A DNA stretch of 64,000 nucleotides from Endomychus coccineus. Its lineage: Eukaryota > Arthropoda > Insecta > Coleoptera > Endomychidae. Made by a program: the position numbers and the translations under genes. The notes below the pieces were generated by a model that was given only the letters and a program-made list of their open reading frames with translations, did no database searches and was not told the DNA's origin. Below, piece after piece: positions 1 to 10,818 of the stretch. The DNA lies in the NCBI GenBank assembly GCA_958510875.1, contig OY294067.1:275076742-275140741 (forward strand), written 5' to 3'. Every line of letters begins with the position of its first letter. Positions within the stretch are counted from its first letter, which is position 1.

Positions 1-457
1 CCTAATCCCAACAAATAATCGAGGTAAGTGACCTGCATTTTAAATATTTCTTTATAATTTCAATCCACAGAGCGTCTGTGACAACAAATTTTCGTGAAGA
101 TCCATTTTTACTCTGACGAATATTTATAACAATTATATCATCTTTGTCCACAACATCCGTCATTAGCAAATTGCAGAGTTCGTCTCCACGGCATGCCCCC
201 GCAACAACTATTAGAAGAACTGCCTGTAATTAAGGAATATTTATATATTAATATCGATAAACAATGTGATATAAACGTGTACTCACTTTAATCGCGATGT
301 AAAGGTCGTCAGCCGCAAGCGTTAAAAACTTTGTAATGTCTTCTTTTTGAAAACACAGAAGACTTTTTCGGAGTATAATTCGCATTTAGTCTTTTTAGAT
401 TACCGATTAATTTAAAAAATTTCGAAATGTCAATGTTTTTTTTTAGCTTAATGGTGG
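1..457 (-). pseudogene. Tyrosine recombinase-like (Crypton-type) gene, C-terminal part
   Basis: Read on the minus strand, bases 457-287 and 223-33 give a coding pattern of the insect Crypton-like tyrosine recombinase type. The first block ends in KFLTLAADDLYIAIK. An intron of 63 bp follows (donor GTGAGT at 286-281, acceptor TTACAG ending at 224). The next exon starts AVLLIVVAGACRGDELCNLL, where the Arg of the GACRGDEL segment fits the first catalytic Arg of tyrosine recombinases. The exon then reads on to about base 33 before a weak donor or a stop. One extra A in an A-run near 320 breaks the frame once. The gene is cut at 457 by the BEL/Pao element; its upstream part resumes at 6861. The later His-x-x-Arg and Tyr boxes lie outside the window. 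Family assignment comes from motif memory, not a search. Confidence 0.6.
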
Positions 458-807
458 TGTTTCGTTTTCACCATCAATCGATCGAGTGGACTGTATTTTC
501 ATGGGTCTTTTCTGGATTAATTAAAACTGTTTTCAAACAATAACATTTATTTAAATAGATAATTTTGGACTCTTTCAAGAGGTTTTAAAAACTGTACTAG
601 CAGGCTGCTACATCTTTTCTTAACTACCCATTTTCTACCTGGTTCCTCGACAAGAGGGTAAATCCGGGTTGAGAGTGGTAATAATGGAGGGGCATGAGCC
701 ATAACTTATAACTAACTTAAACAGGAATAAGAACTATCACTTACTTCAAATTATATATACTTAATAATAAACAAATACAATGAACTAACTAACAATATTT
801 AAAACCA
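458..807 (-). repeat. 3' LTR of the BEL/Pao element
   Basis: 350 bp, identical by eye to 6506-6855. The minus-strand copy begins TGGTTTTAAATATTG and ends GAAACA. It is flanked outside by GGTGG at 453-457. Confidence 0.95.
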
Positions 808-962
808 TACCGGCCACCTTGGCAGACCTCAGGTCTTCAACAACCAGTACCATCAGATAGAAATATAAAATATAAACCATGGAAAAATTAACCTAACTAT
901 TTGAATAAGAAATCCTTAAAACTATTGAGAGTTCATCTATTAAAAAAAAATGTTTGTTTTTT

Positions 963-3900
963 TTAGGTAATAGGGAGTGGACACACCTTTACAACCGGCC
1001 GTTTATAAACACCTTTATTGGTCTTAACACTCACAACACGAGTTTTTCCATCACTTCCGGGGTGTAGTTTTATAATCCTTCCCAATACCCATTGGGATGG
1101 TGGTAAATTGTCCACCTTAACAATAACCATTGTACCAATTGATATAACATCAGTATCTGCATTCCATTTCTTACGCTGTTGTAATGAAGTCAGGTAATCA
1201 CGTGACCAACGTTTCCAGAAACTTTGTTGCAATTGTTGAAGAAGTTGGTATCGAGATAACTTATTAATTGTTATATGATGAACATCTGGATCTGGTGGTA
1301 ATGTCAGTAATTTGCCAATTAGAAAGTGAGAGGGGGTTAGCGGATTTAGATCATTGGGGTCGGCAGAAAGAGGAGAAAGGGGTCTAGAATTAAGTATGCC
1401 TTCAATCTGCGTCAACACAGTAATAAACTCCTCATATGTTAAGATTGTTTCGCCGATTACTTTGTATAAATGCCTCTTTAGACTTTTCACATTGGCTTCC
1501 CAAATACCTCCAAAATGCGGTGAATTTGGAGGAATAAAATGCCATTTAGATCTATTTTGATCAGTATAATCACATATAAGATCATTGTTTGATTTCAGAA
1601 ATGAATACATATCATTCAAACTATTATTCGCACCTACAAAATTTGTGGCGTTATCCGAATACAAGTCGCTTGGAAATCCTCTTCTTGATGAGAACCTTCT
1701 CAAGCATGCTATAAATGCATCGGTTGACAAATCAGAAATTAACTCAATATGTATAGCCTTAGTGCTTAAACAAACAAATAAACAAATGTAAGCTTTAGTT
1801 ACTTTATAACCTCTGATCTTGCGGTCCTTTACGGAAAAGGGTCCTGCATAATCAAGACCTGTACATTGAAAGGGTATTAAATTAGCAACACGATTATGTG
1901 GCAAATCAGCCATGGTCACAGACATTGGTTTAGGATTGAACCTAAAACATGTTAAACATTTTCTAACAGTTTCTTTAGCCAAATAAATTCCTTTTAAAGG
2001 CCAATAATTTTGACGGACACTATTTAACAATAATTGTGGACTAGCATGGAGTAGTCTAATATGCTCAGATTGAAATATTAATTTAGTTAACATATGTTTT
2101 GAATCTAGAATTATAGGATGTTTAGAATTATACTGTAAATCGGAATGTTTGAGTCTACCACCGACTCTTATTATTCCATAATTATCAACGAAAGCAGCTA
2201 AACCATTAAACTTATTTTTGATCGCTTTGACATTTCCTGTTGTCAAATAATTGAATTCTTTACTAAAACTTTGCATCTGAGCCATTTTAATCAAACATTT
2301 AAGGGCATCATCTAATTCGATTAACGTTAATCTACCATTAACGCGATTGGTACCACGTATTTTCGAATTACTATTGTTATGGAATCTTTTACAATAAGCA
2401 ATAACTCTTTGTAATCGAGTTAAATTAGAAAATTTATCAAATATTTGCCAGTTTTGACTTATTGTATGTAAAACTATCTCGCAATTAGTTTTTTTTAATT
2501 CTGGCAAATCTCTTTTTATAGTAGGAGTAAACTTGAAATTAAAACTAGAGACATTGAAATCGTAAAGCCATGATGGACCGGACCACCATAGTTCATTTTT
2601 CATCAATTCAGTTGGGTAGTTACCTCGTGAAACAATATCCGCAGGATTCTGTTTAGTTTCAACATACTGCCAACTGTAATTTGCTGTTAATTCTTGAATT
2701 TCCGTCACACGTGTACATACGAAAGTTTGCAATTTATACGTTTCTGTATGAATCCAATGAAGGACAATCAATGAATCTGTCCATAGATAACAATCGAATT
2801 CATACATTACGCATTCCGATAAGACTTTCATTAATCGGGATAGCATCAATGCAGCTAACAATTCTAAACGCGGCATAGTCAACGATTTCAATGGAGCTAC
2901 TTTTGACTTTGAACAAAGTAAAGATACTTTTATCTCATTATTTTCATTGATTGATCTCATATAAACTACTGCTCCATAAGACCGTTGGCTAGCATCTGAA
3001 AAACCAAATAATTGAACTTTTGCTGGTTTTTCGATCATGACAAATCTAGGAATATTTAAGCTATTTAAAATTATCAATTCCTTGTAAAATAAATGCCATT
3101 TCCTAATTAAATTATCGGGAAGTTCATCATCCCAATCAAGTTTTAACGACCATAATCTTTGAATTAACCTTTTAGCAATTATTATACAAGGTGATAATAA
3201 ACCTAACGGATCGTATAACTTCGAAATTTGTGACAATATACTTCGTTTTGAGCATTTTTCTGAAATCTGTTCATCATCAGTGAATTTAAATGATAAGTGA
3301 TCGTTTGTACAACACCATTGTATACCTAAACATTTTGTATCTTTGTCACATATTTTAAGAGTTTCTGTGGTTTTATTAATTGATTGAAAATTGTTTAAAA
3401 TGTGTGCACTATTAGACCGCCATTTATTTAAAACAAAACATCCCGTACCCAAAATATAAGAAATCTGATTACAAATTTCAATTGCATCCCTTTCATCTGA
3501 AAATCCAGCTATAAAATCATCTACATAGAAATTCTCTAATATCATTTGACTTGCAACAGGAAATTCATCTCTAAATTCATCGGCAAGTTGGTGTAAACAC
3601 CTCATTGCTAGGTAAGGTGCACTCGCGGTGCCATAGGTAACCGTATTTAGTTCGAATACTTTAATGTTTTCCGACTTATCAAATCTCCAAACAATTCTCT
3701 GAAGACACCTGTCCTCACGATCAATTAAGACTTGACGGTACATTTTCGTTATGTCCGATGAAACTACGTACGGAAATTGTCTAAATTTGATCAATATATT
3801 AAATAAACTACTCAAAATTTGGGGACCTACATATTGAATGTCATTTAATGAAACTCCATTTGATGTCGGAGCTGAACCGTTGAATACAACTCTAGCGCGG

Positions 3901-6065
3901 GTTGTGAGGCTATCTTCTTTCATAACTAAATGATGGGGCATAAAATATGATATTTTTTTATCAACATCGTCATTAATTAAACTCATATGTCCCATTTCCA
4001 AATACTCACGCATAAAATCCTTATAATCTATTTCAAAATGTGGAAACTTTTCAAACTTTCTTTCAAGAGACATTAGCTTTTTTACAGCTAATTCTTTTGA
4101 ATTCCCTAAACTAGTAACGTCATGTTTTAACGGTATTTTAACAATAAATCTACCGTTTAGATCTCGCGAGAATGTCTCCTTAAATATGTTTTCACATTTC
4201 AGATCATCATTAGATAATTTACATTTCTCATCAATCTGTTCAACCATCCAGAATTTTTGTAATGATTGATTTAAGTTTACGAAATCTACCGATAATAAAC
4301 ATTTGGTTTCTTTCGAATCTGTAGAGACATCTGGCAAATTGCCGCCAACAATATAACCGAATATGGTTTGTTGTAGAACTAAACCTTTACCTAGAACTAT
4401 TTTGTGAGATTTTAAAGCGTCCCAAAAGGTCGAGACCCCTATCAACAAATCTATATTATTGGGCTCATAAAATTCAGGATTCGCCAACATAATGTTTGTC
4501 GGCATTTTTAAACTTGAAATATCTAAATACTGGCTAGGTAAATAGTCAGTAATTTTGGGTAAAACTAAGCAATCCAAATTCAAACAGAAATCATTGATCA
4601 TAGATTGTGCATTTACGATACATTTTTTATCAATAGTAATTCCTGAACCGATACCTGAAACTGAAATATCTATGTTTGTTTGATGTAAATTCAGTTTCGA
4701 AACGAGATTTTGTGTAACAAAATTAGACTGGGAACCAGAATCTAATACAGCATAACAAACGTGTTTATTGCCATAAAAATCAACAACGAAAACCTTCGCA
4801 GTAGGTAAAAGGACATGAGATTTGAGTGTGCTTGTAAATGCGACCCTTGTCTCAACATCTGTGTGTAGTAATCTACTATGCTTTTGGTTGCATGAAAAAC
4901 AAGGTTTTGACTTGCACGAATTTGCACTATGGTCTTTACATAAACAATTGTGGCACAATTTCAAATCATTAATACGTTTCACGCGTTCGGAAACATCTAA
5001 ATCAATGAACATCTTGCAAGTATAAATTTTATGACCTGTCTTGCTACAGAAGTTGCATTTAATTATCTTATTTGAACTACTCTGATTACTAAGAAAACTT
5101 TTAGTTGATTTTTGTTTAACATCTGCATGACCTTTGAATTTACTAATATCTTTATTAACGTTATAAGCTATTGATTCAATTGTATCAGCTCTAACTGATA
5201 TAAACGTAGTAAATTCATTTAATGTGGGAAATTCATTCTTTTTCATCTTTTTCATCTTTTCCCATTCGGACTGGGTAGTTTTATCTAGTTTTGAATTGAC
5301 AATATATATTAACAACAAATCCCAATTTTTAGTATCTACATTCAGATTATTCAATGCACCCAAATGTTTGAACAAAGTATCTATCAATTCTCGCAACTCT
5401 ACAAATGAATCCTTTCTAATCAATGGTATCTCAAACAATCCTTGGATATGTGTAGACACTAATAACATCTTTTTATCAAATCTATTGCATAACATACTCC
5501 AAGCTACTTCATAATTACTTGCTGATAATTCAACAGACCCTATAATTTTGAAAGCTGAGGGATTGAGACTTGCTCGTAAATAATGAAATTTTTGTATATC
5601 GTTAATTTCTACATTTTCGTGAATTAAGGACTGATATATATCTTTGAAATTTAACCATCCTTCATACGAGCCATCAAAATGTGGCAAGTCTATAACAGGT
5701 AATTTAATAGGTAGCTTTTTTGATTGAGCAGCTTGAGAAGGTGGCGCTAGATCAGAATCAGATCTACTTTTTAATAAACATGCTGTTCTCGCCAAAATAG
5801 TTTCATATTTATCACAAAATGACTCCCTCTCTTCTAACTGTTCATTCAATAATTGCTCATCGCACTCATTTTCGATTTCATTTTGAACTTGATCGAATTC
5901 AACAATAATATGTTTTAGTCTCTCAATTTTCAATTCTAACATCGTAATCTTTTCAATATCTTGATTACTATCAACTTTTATCTGATCATATAATAAATCT
6001 ACTGATTTTGAAAGAGTGGTTAGTTTGCTTTTAATGCAACCCCTTTTTCTAATCAAGGCATCCAT
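963..6065 (-). CDS. BEL/Pao gag-pol polyprotein
   Basis: One 1700-codon ORF encoding the structural and replication proteins of the LTR retrotransposon. In order: N-terminal coiled-coil-like region (1-100); gag core of the DUF1759 type (about 118-290, LPHFDGSYEGW); zinc knuckles (CNFCSKTGHKIYTC at 337-350 and a Cys-rich repeat at 371-391); retropepsin with LDSGSQSNF (441-449); reverse transcriptase with active site YVDD (847-850); RNase H (GFSDASQRSYG at 1021, PRLELLAA at 1065, WTDS at 1095); integrase HHCC zinc region (His1335/His1340, Cys1370/Cys1373) and a DDE triad that I read as Asp1405, Asp1471 and Glu1523; and a C-terminal DUF5641-like tail ending VCPLPIT. All catalytic residues I checked are present, so the element may be autonomous. 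The ATG at 6065 is the first in frame. Confidence 0.95.
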   Translation of the reverse strand: MDALIRKRGCIKSKLTTLSKSVDLLYDQIKVDSNQDIEKITMLELKIERLKHIIVEFDQVQNEIENECDEQLLNEQLEERESFCDKYETILARTACLLKSRSDSDLAPPSQAAQSKKLPIKLPVIDLPHFDGSYEGWLNFKDIYQSLIHENVEINDIQKFHYLRASLNPSAFKIIGSVELSASNYEVAWSMLCNRFDKKMLLVSTHIQGLFEIPLIRKDSFVELRELIDTLFKHLGALNNLNVDTKNWDLLLIYIVNSKLDKTTQSEWEKMKKMKKNEFPTLNEFTTFISVRADTIESIAYNVNKDISKFKGHADVKQKSTKSFLSNQSSSNKIIKCNFCSKTGHKIYTCKMFIDLDVSERVKRINDLKLCHNCLCKDHSANSCKSKPCFSCNQKHSRLLHTDVETRVAFTSTLKSHVLLPTAKVFVVDFYGNKHVCYAVLDSGSQSNFVTQNLVSKLNLHQTNIDISVSGIGSGITIDKKCIVNAQSMINDFCLNLDCLVLPKITDYLPSQYLDISSLKMPTNIMLANPEFYEPNNIDLLIGVSTFWDALKSHKIVLGKGLVLQQTIFGYIVGGNLPDVSTDSKETKCLLSVDFVNLNQSLQKFWMVEQIDEKCKLSNDDLKCENIFKETFSRDLNGRFIVKIPLKHDVTSLGNSKELAVKKLMSLERKFEKFPHFEIDYKDFMREYLEMGHMSLINDDVDKKISYFMPHHLVMKEDSLTTRARVVFNGSAPTSNGVSLNDIQYVGPQILSSLFNILIKFRQFPYVVSSDITKMYRQVLIDREDRCLQRIVWRFDKSENIKVFELNTVTYGTASAPYLAMRCLHQLADEFRDEFPVASQMILENFYVDDFIAGFSDERDAIEICNQISYILGTGCFVLNKWRSNSAHILNNFQSINKTTETLKICDKDTKCLGIQWCCTNDHLSFKFTDDEQISEKCSKRSILSQISKLYDPLGLLSPCIIIAKRLIQRLWSLKLDWDDELPDNLIRKWHLFYKELIILNSLNIPRFVMIEKPAKVQLFGFSDASQRSYGAVVYMRSINENNEIKVSLLCSKSKVAPLKSLTMPRLELLAALMLSRLMKVLSECVMYEFDCYLWTDSLIVLHWIHTETYKLQTFVCTRVTEIQELTANYSWQYVETKQNPADIVSRGNYPTELMKNELWWSGPSWLYDFNVSSFNFKFTPTIKRDLPELKKTNCEIVLHTISQNWQIFDKFSNLTRLQRVIAYCKRFHNNSNSKIRGTNRVNGRLTLIELDDALKCLIKMAQMQSFSKEFNYLTTGNVKAIKNKFNGLAAFVDNYGIIRVGGRLKHSDLQYNSKHPIILDSKHMLTKLIFQSEHIRLLHASPQLLLNSVRQNYWPLKGIYLAKETVRKCLTCFRFNPKPMSVTMADLPHNRVANLIPFQCTGLDYAGPFSVKDRKIRGYKVTKAYICLFVCLSTKAIHIELISDLSTDAFIACLRRFSSRRGFPSDLYSDNATNFVGANNSLNDMYSFLKSNNDLICDYTDQNRSKWHFIPPNSPHFGGIWEANVKSLKRHLYKVIGETILTYEEFITVLTQIEGILNSRPLSPLSADPNDLNPLTPSHFLIGKLLTLPPDPDVHHITINKLSRYQLLQQLQQSFWKRWSRDYLTSLQQRKKWNADTDVISIGTMVIVKVDNLPPSQWVLGRIIKLHPGSDGKTRVVSVKTNKGVYKRPVVKVCPLPIT

Positions 6066-6487
6066 TTTGATTAAACGTATTGTATTACTACAAATCTCAA
6101 TTTTAAATAATCAACAGAAAAACTGTTAATCTTATAATCAAATCTTAAATTAAAGTAATAAACTTTATCAACAAACGTATCTGTGAATCATTATTCAAAT
6201 CTATATCATCAATCTAATCAGCCTCTATATATCAATTTATCATCTATAAACTATTTAAGTAAATCCAGAAGCATTAATAAATCATATTATATTAATCATG
6301 TAATAATAAAGCATCGAGAAACAATCTTAACCTGAAGAATCTGTAAACCCTTTTAAACAAATTGAATACATACACAAATCTAAAGGATAACAAAGGAACT
6401 CACATTTATATCAGAAAATAATCGTCGCCAACTGCATTCAAACATCAAACATCATCACGTGGCAGGAAATCTTAATTATTTTCGCAT

Positions 6488-6504
6488 CCGGTATCGTAGG
6501 ACCA
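6488..6504 (-). promoter_or_regulatory. Primer-binding site for reverse transcription
   Basis: One base inside the 5' LTR end, the minus strand reads TGGTCCTACGATACCGG. This would pair with a tRNA 3' end ...CCGGTATCGTAGGACCA. It resembles the 3' end of insect tRNA-Tyr (usually ...CTCGAAGGACCA), with differences. The tRNA identity is an inference. Confidence 0.65.
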
Positions 6505-6505
6505 A

Positions 6506-6855
6506 TGTTTCGTTTTCACCATCAATCGATCGAGTGGACTGTATTTTCATGGGTCTTTTCTGGATTAATTAAAACTGTTTTCAAACAATAACATTTATTT
6601 AAATAGATAATTTTGGACTCTTTCAAGAGGTTTTAAAAACTGTACTAGCAGGCTGCTACATCTTTTCTTAACTACCCATTTTCTACCTGGTTCCTCGACA
6701 AGAGGGTAAATCCGGGTTGAGAGTGGTAATAATGGAGGGGCATGAGCCATAACTTATAACTAACTTAAACAGGAATAAGAACTATCACTTACTTCAAATT
6801 ATATATACTTAATAATAAACAAATACAATGAACTAACTAACAATATTTAAAACCA
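6506..6855 (-). repeat. 5' LTR of the BEL/Pao element
   Basis: 350 bp, the promoter-bearing LTR for the minus-strand element. Identical by eye to 458-807. Flanked outside by GGTGG at 6856-6860. Confidence 0.95.
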
Positions 6856-6860
6856 GGTGG

Positions 6861-6966
6861 CTTTCAGCATGGAATAGTGCGCCCATAGAGTAGATGCCTT
6901 CTTATCATTCACGTATTCATTGAAATACGCAAGTACGTTTTCACTAATTCCAGCAGCGCCTTTCCT
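6861..6966 (-). pseudogene. Tyrosine recombinase-like gene, upstream part
   Basis: The minus strand reads ISENVLAYFNEYVNDKK, then ASTLWAHYSMLKAT up to the GGTGG duplication. This is the core-binding (SAM-like) part expected directly before the segment at 457-287. Removing the BEL element and one GGTGG joins the two in one frame, giving MLKAT followed by IKLKKNIDISKF. The upstream limit and earlier exons were not resolved. Confidence 0.55.
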
Positions 6967-7098
6967 TACACTGCATCAGACTACTTGATTTTTGTTTTAT
7001 TAGTGGAAAGGCGAATTTGCTTTCCTGTGCTACGTGAGTTTTACAAGAAAATTTTTTATTTTTATCTTTTGCCTTAAATTTGGCTAGTAGTGGAAAAA

Positions 7099-7230
7099 AT
7101 ATTATATACACCACGGTGTTGAAGACATTTATAGACGTCGCACCTTATTCCGCTCGGGGCAAAGCCCCTCGCAAAATAATCTTGATGCTCGGTCGATAAT
7201 AATTGTCTTCAACACCTTGGTGTATAATAT
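7099..7230. repeat. Imperfect inverted repeat (short MITE-like element)
   Basis: ATTATATACACCACGGTGTT then GAAGAC (7101-7126) is mirrored by GTCTTCAACACCTTGGTGT then ATAATAT (7205-7230), with two extra bases and one mismatch in the left arm. Each arm is itself palindromic around ACACC..GGTGT. The 78-bp middle holds no ORF. A small foldback element is the simplest reading. Confidence 0.6.
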
Positions 7231-8318
7231 ACTATTGTTTAGTTGGTTAAAATAAAAGATTGTTTCGGTTATTATATAGAAGCAAACTCGATGTTTCTTA
7301 ATAACTTTGAAGCCTAGATATTTGAAACCACTTACTACCATAGGCGCCGGCAGAATTTTGCGTAGTGTGAGGCAAAGTGAAATAATGCGAGCTATATCAG
7401 TACATAAATAAATATAAACATTTTATCACACATTATCTATAAATTTGGAAAAAATTAAAACAATAACAAATTTCAGTATGAAAAAGAAAACACTATACTG
7501 AATAATACTCGAATTTGATAAATAAAAGAAAACACGACACGTTTATCCACATACTGTTAGTCCAGTCAAAAGTGTGAAAAAATAAGAGTCATTACTGAAA
7601 ATTTATAATGTTGAAATTACAATCATACATTTGAGCACGTGTGTGGGAGTGTCCGAAATATATATTTTAATACTTTTATATTGACGTCATTGAAATAGTA
7701 TAGTCTACTTCTTGTGTTCCTCGTCAAAAAGATAATAATCCAAAAATCTACAGGTCATAAACCATAGTTACTTTATAACAGATGCATTAAATTAATTAAT
7801 CTGTGGTATCATTAAAGTGAGGTTGACAGCATATTCCTGTATGACAATAATTTTGACAGTGCACCTTGAAAAGAAACTTTCTAAAGTTGGAGGATTAAAC
7901 TCAAATTTTTCTAATTTTTAATTCATGCTGACAAAATATTTCACCACACTGTGGTATTTTCAAAACTTGGACTTATAAACTAAACTTTAGAAATTTTCTT
8001 AAATAATTCTACACCATGTAAACTCCGAAAACATATAAATACAACTTCTAATAATACATAGAGTTGTCAATTCAAATTAACTTTCAATGACCTTACATAG
8101 AGTATAATGTTTTTTTTTTCAATTTTTCATGTTATTTAATGAGAAAGCTAGTGAATATTATATTGCAATCATATATTTGACCCGGGAAAAATTATACTAA
8201 GAAAAGGATGGTGAGGGAAGTTTTCGTCATTCATATATCACTGATTTGGTGACATACGTACTCTCCATTGCATCTCACATATCACTCGGATCAAATTAAA
8301 AATGTCAACCCGAGTGGT
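7231..8318. other. Non-coding, no gene seen
   Basis: A+T-rich with no credible ORF. One minus-strand stem of the PLE-terminal type (TTGAAAA-stem-GAAA) lies at about 7942-7970: see the findings on hammerhead-like relics. Confidence 0.5.
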
Positions 8319-9385
8319 AAACATGATGATTATTATGGTGTACAGCTGAAAAAAATTATGGTGATCTGAAGATCTACGAGGATTCAAGAGGATTTATGGG
8401 ATTTAAAATATACAACTTGCCGTACGACAAATTGTATAGTGTATGGACCGTTTTTGAACAGACAACCATACATACCTATACTTATCTCTTGTTGGGGTTT
8501 TTATACGAAGATGGCATTTTTGACCGACACCTCCTCCAAGTATTATTTAAATTCACAGGTAAATACTAATAATTGTATTGCGTTAAAACGAGTTTCTTGT
8601 TCATTTCAATGATTTATAGTGATTTAAGAGGATTCATAGAGATTTAAATGGATCTATGGTGGTTTTGCAGAGATTCATCGTTGATTTAATAGGAATCATG
8701 GGGATTTATATTATTTGTCAAAAAGGATTTATAGTGTACAAAATTTTAGACAACTATTTACCGACATGTTTATCCACATACTGGCTTCTTCAGGTGAAGA
8801 AGTGGTACTTGAACTTCCTAAGATATAACTACATGAACATACATATACATAAGCAGATGAAGATAAATAAAACGTGAACCAGAGGAATAAACATATGGTG
8901 ATTTATGGGGTACAGCCGAAAAAAAATATGGTGATTTACTATAAAATTATGGTGATGTTCTGAAGATTTACGAGGATTTAAGAGGATTTACGGGATTTAC
9001 GGGATTTATGAACATTAAGAACAGCTGAACAACCATATAATATATATATTGCCGTACGACAAGTTGTATAGTGTGTGGGCAGTTTTTGCACAGAAAACTA
9101 GACCTATACATATCTCTTGTTGGAGTTTTCACACAAAGATGACATTTTTGACACTTCCTCCAACTATTATTTGAATTTCCAAGTAATTACTAATAATTAT
9201 ATTGGGTTGAAACGAGCTTCTTGTTCATACATTCAATAATTTATAGTGATTTAAGATGATTTATAGAGATTTGTATGGATCTATGATTGTTTGTGAGCAT
9301 TTATTGCGGTTTTGCAGGGATTCTTTGTAGATTTAACAGGAATCATGTGATTTATATATTTGCCAAAAAGGATTTATGGTATACA
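8319..9385 (+). repeat. Diverged tandem duplication, two units
   Basis: Unit 1 (about 8319-8745) and unit 2 (about 8890-9385) share a long ordered series of segments: GGTGTACAGCTGAAAAAAA / GGGGTACAGCCGAAAAAAA, GCCGTACGACAAATTGTATA / GCCGTACGACAAGTTGTATA, ATCTCTTGTTGGGGTTTT / ATCTCTTGTTGGAGTTTT and TTTGTCAAAAAGGATTTATA / TTTGCCAAAAAGGATTTATG. Both also contain local runs of GATTTA(T/C)GGG-type hexamers. No ORF is conserved between units, so this is a non-coding repeat. Confidence 0.75.
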
Positions 9386-10199
9386 CAATTTTAGCAAATA
9401 TTTACGCTTTGTGTCAACAGATGAAAAATAAGTTTTCAGAAATTAGAATGAATGACTTCACATTTATGAACGTTTTACTAACTCATAATTGGTACAATTT
9501 GGACCATTGCTCTTGATTGGCAAACCCACTAATGAATTTATGTTTTGAATCGTCAATCAACTGTTTCTTTTGTAGGCTCTTAATAAACTTTCGCGAATTT
9601 GGAAGATATAAGGGAAGTTAATTCATTAACAGCAATAACCTAAAAGATTTTAAATTCAATATCTTTTCAGTATTGCGATATGCTTTCAAGGAATTCAGTT
9701 CAATTTAATTTCAAATTAAAATGCCAATTGGCTTTGGGAATATTTAGAACGTAATTTCAGTGACCTCGAATAAATTCATTTCCAATCAAGTTGAACTAAA
9801 TTGGAAAGGAAAGATGAAAAGGAATTCTTTATTAATTTAAAATAGAATATAAATGACTCCCTTTCATATAACTTGGACTTGTGCGCATTGAAACTTCATC
9901 AAAATTGATTAATACCAACCGAAAGCTCTCAAATATTCTTTTGTCGAGTAAAATCTTAATAACTGTCCATAAGACATATCAATTATATTCCAACTCATGC
10001 GAGTGAAATCGGACCGTTTTGGAAATCAACAATGACAATTGAAAAATTGTATGAAACAGGGTACTTTGACGATTTTGGGGAATGATTCTATGTCATCAAT
10101 AATGAGAACATAAAGGGTCCTGATTTTATTGGAGTTTTGCCATCCCCGGCTTAGAGAATAATCAACAGGGTGTCATAAATGCAGATTTGAAGTTTCGTT
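9386..10199. other. Non-coding, no gene seen
   Basis: A+T-rich sequence without an ORF or repeat that I can name. Confidence 0.4.
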
Positions 10200-10560
10200 A
10201 TATAATAAATTGTGTTATAATCAAAATGTTTTTGGGTAGCCATTTATTTTCAATGTATTTCGAACTTTATTCAAGTTTTTGGAACGGTTTTTACAATTTT
10301 ACAATTTTTTATAACGCTCTATATAACACTTTTTTATAAATTGTTGCTGCAACTGAATTATAGTGAAGATATCGTTGGGACCAAACCTCTTTTATAAACC
10401 ACTATGTTTTTATTTTTCCATCTGAATCATGCGTAATGTTCATATTTAGGAAATTTATAATGTTGTTCACTTCTATTTCACAGGGAAATTAAACTGTATA
10501 ATGGAAATTCTTGAATTTAATTATTGATATTGAATTTTATCTACAGTTTTAATAAAAAAT
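10200..10560 (-). pseudogene. Penelope-like element RT fragment (copy E, part 1)
   Basis: The minus strand reads WFIKEVWSQRYLHYNSVAA followed by TIYKKVLYRAL. It matches, base by base in many places, the PLE at 31.6-33.2 kb (SWFTEEVWSQRYLHFNHVAP). This is the part of PLE reverse transcriptase just after the YVDD box. It is short and broken. Confidence 0.6.
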
Positions 10561-10818
10561 ACATTTGTAATAAATTTTCACAAACTTCGTTTTTATAAAA
10601 CAAAACGTGACATGTTTCACCACACGGTGGCTTTATCAAACAATAGTTCACCCTAGTAGAGTTAAGACTCATAATTATAGATCAATAATGTATGTAGTTG
10701 AACTTTCTGATAATGTATGCAATTTACTTAAAAAACACCATGTTCTTTTAGTATAAATAATACGGTAGGTAGATATATTAAAAACAAACAAAGATAAGAA
10801 TAAAAAAAAAGAATCAAG

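Larger units (their letters stand above)
458..6855 (-). mobile_element. Complete BEL/Pao LTR retrotransposon
   Basis: A full element of 6398 bp in minus orientation. It has 350-bp LTRs at 458-807 and 6506-6855 that I see as identical, starting TG and ending CA. The flanking 5-bp direct repeat GGTGG (453-457 and 6856-6860) is the target-site duplication. A primer-binding site lies next to the 5' LTR, and a single gag-pol ORF runs 6065-963 without a stop. Domain order (gag, protease, RT, RNase H, integrase) is that of BEL/Pao. Identical LTRs and an open ORF mean a very recent insertion. It sits inside the Crypton-like recombinase gene. No classical polypurine tract is obvious at 808-830. Confidence 0.95.
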
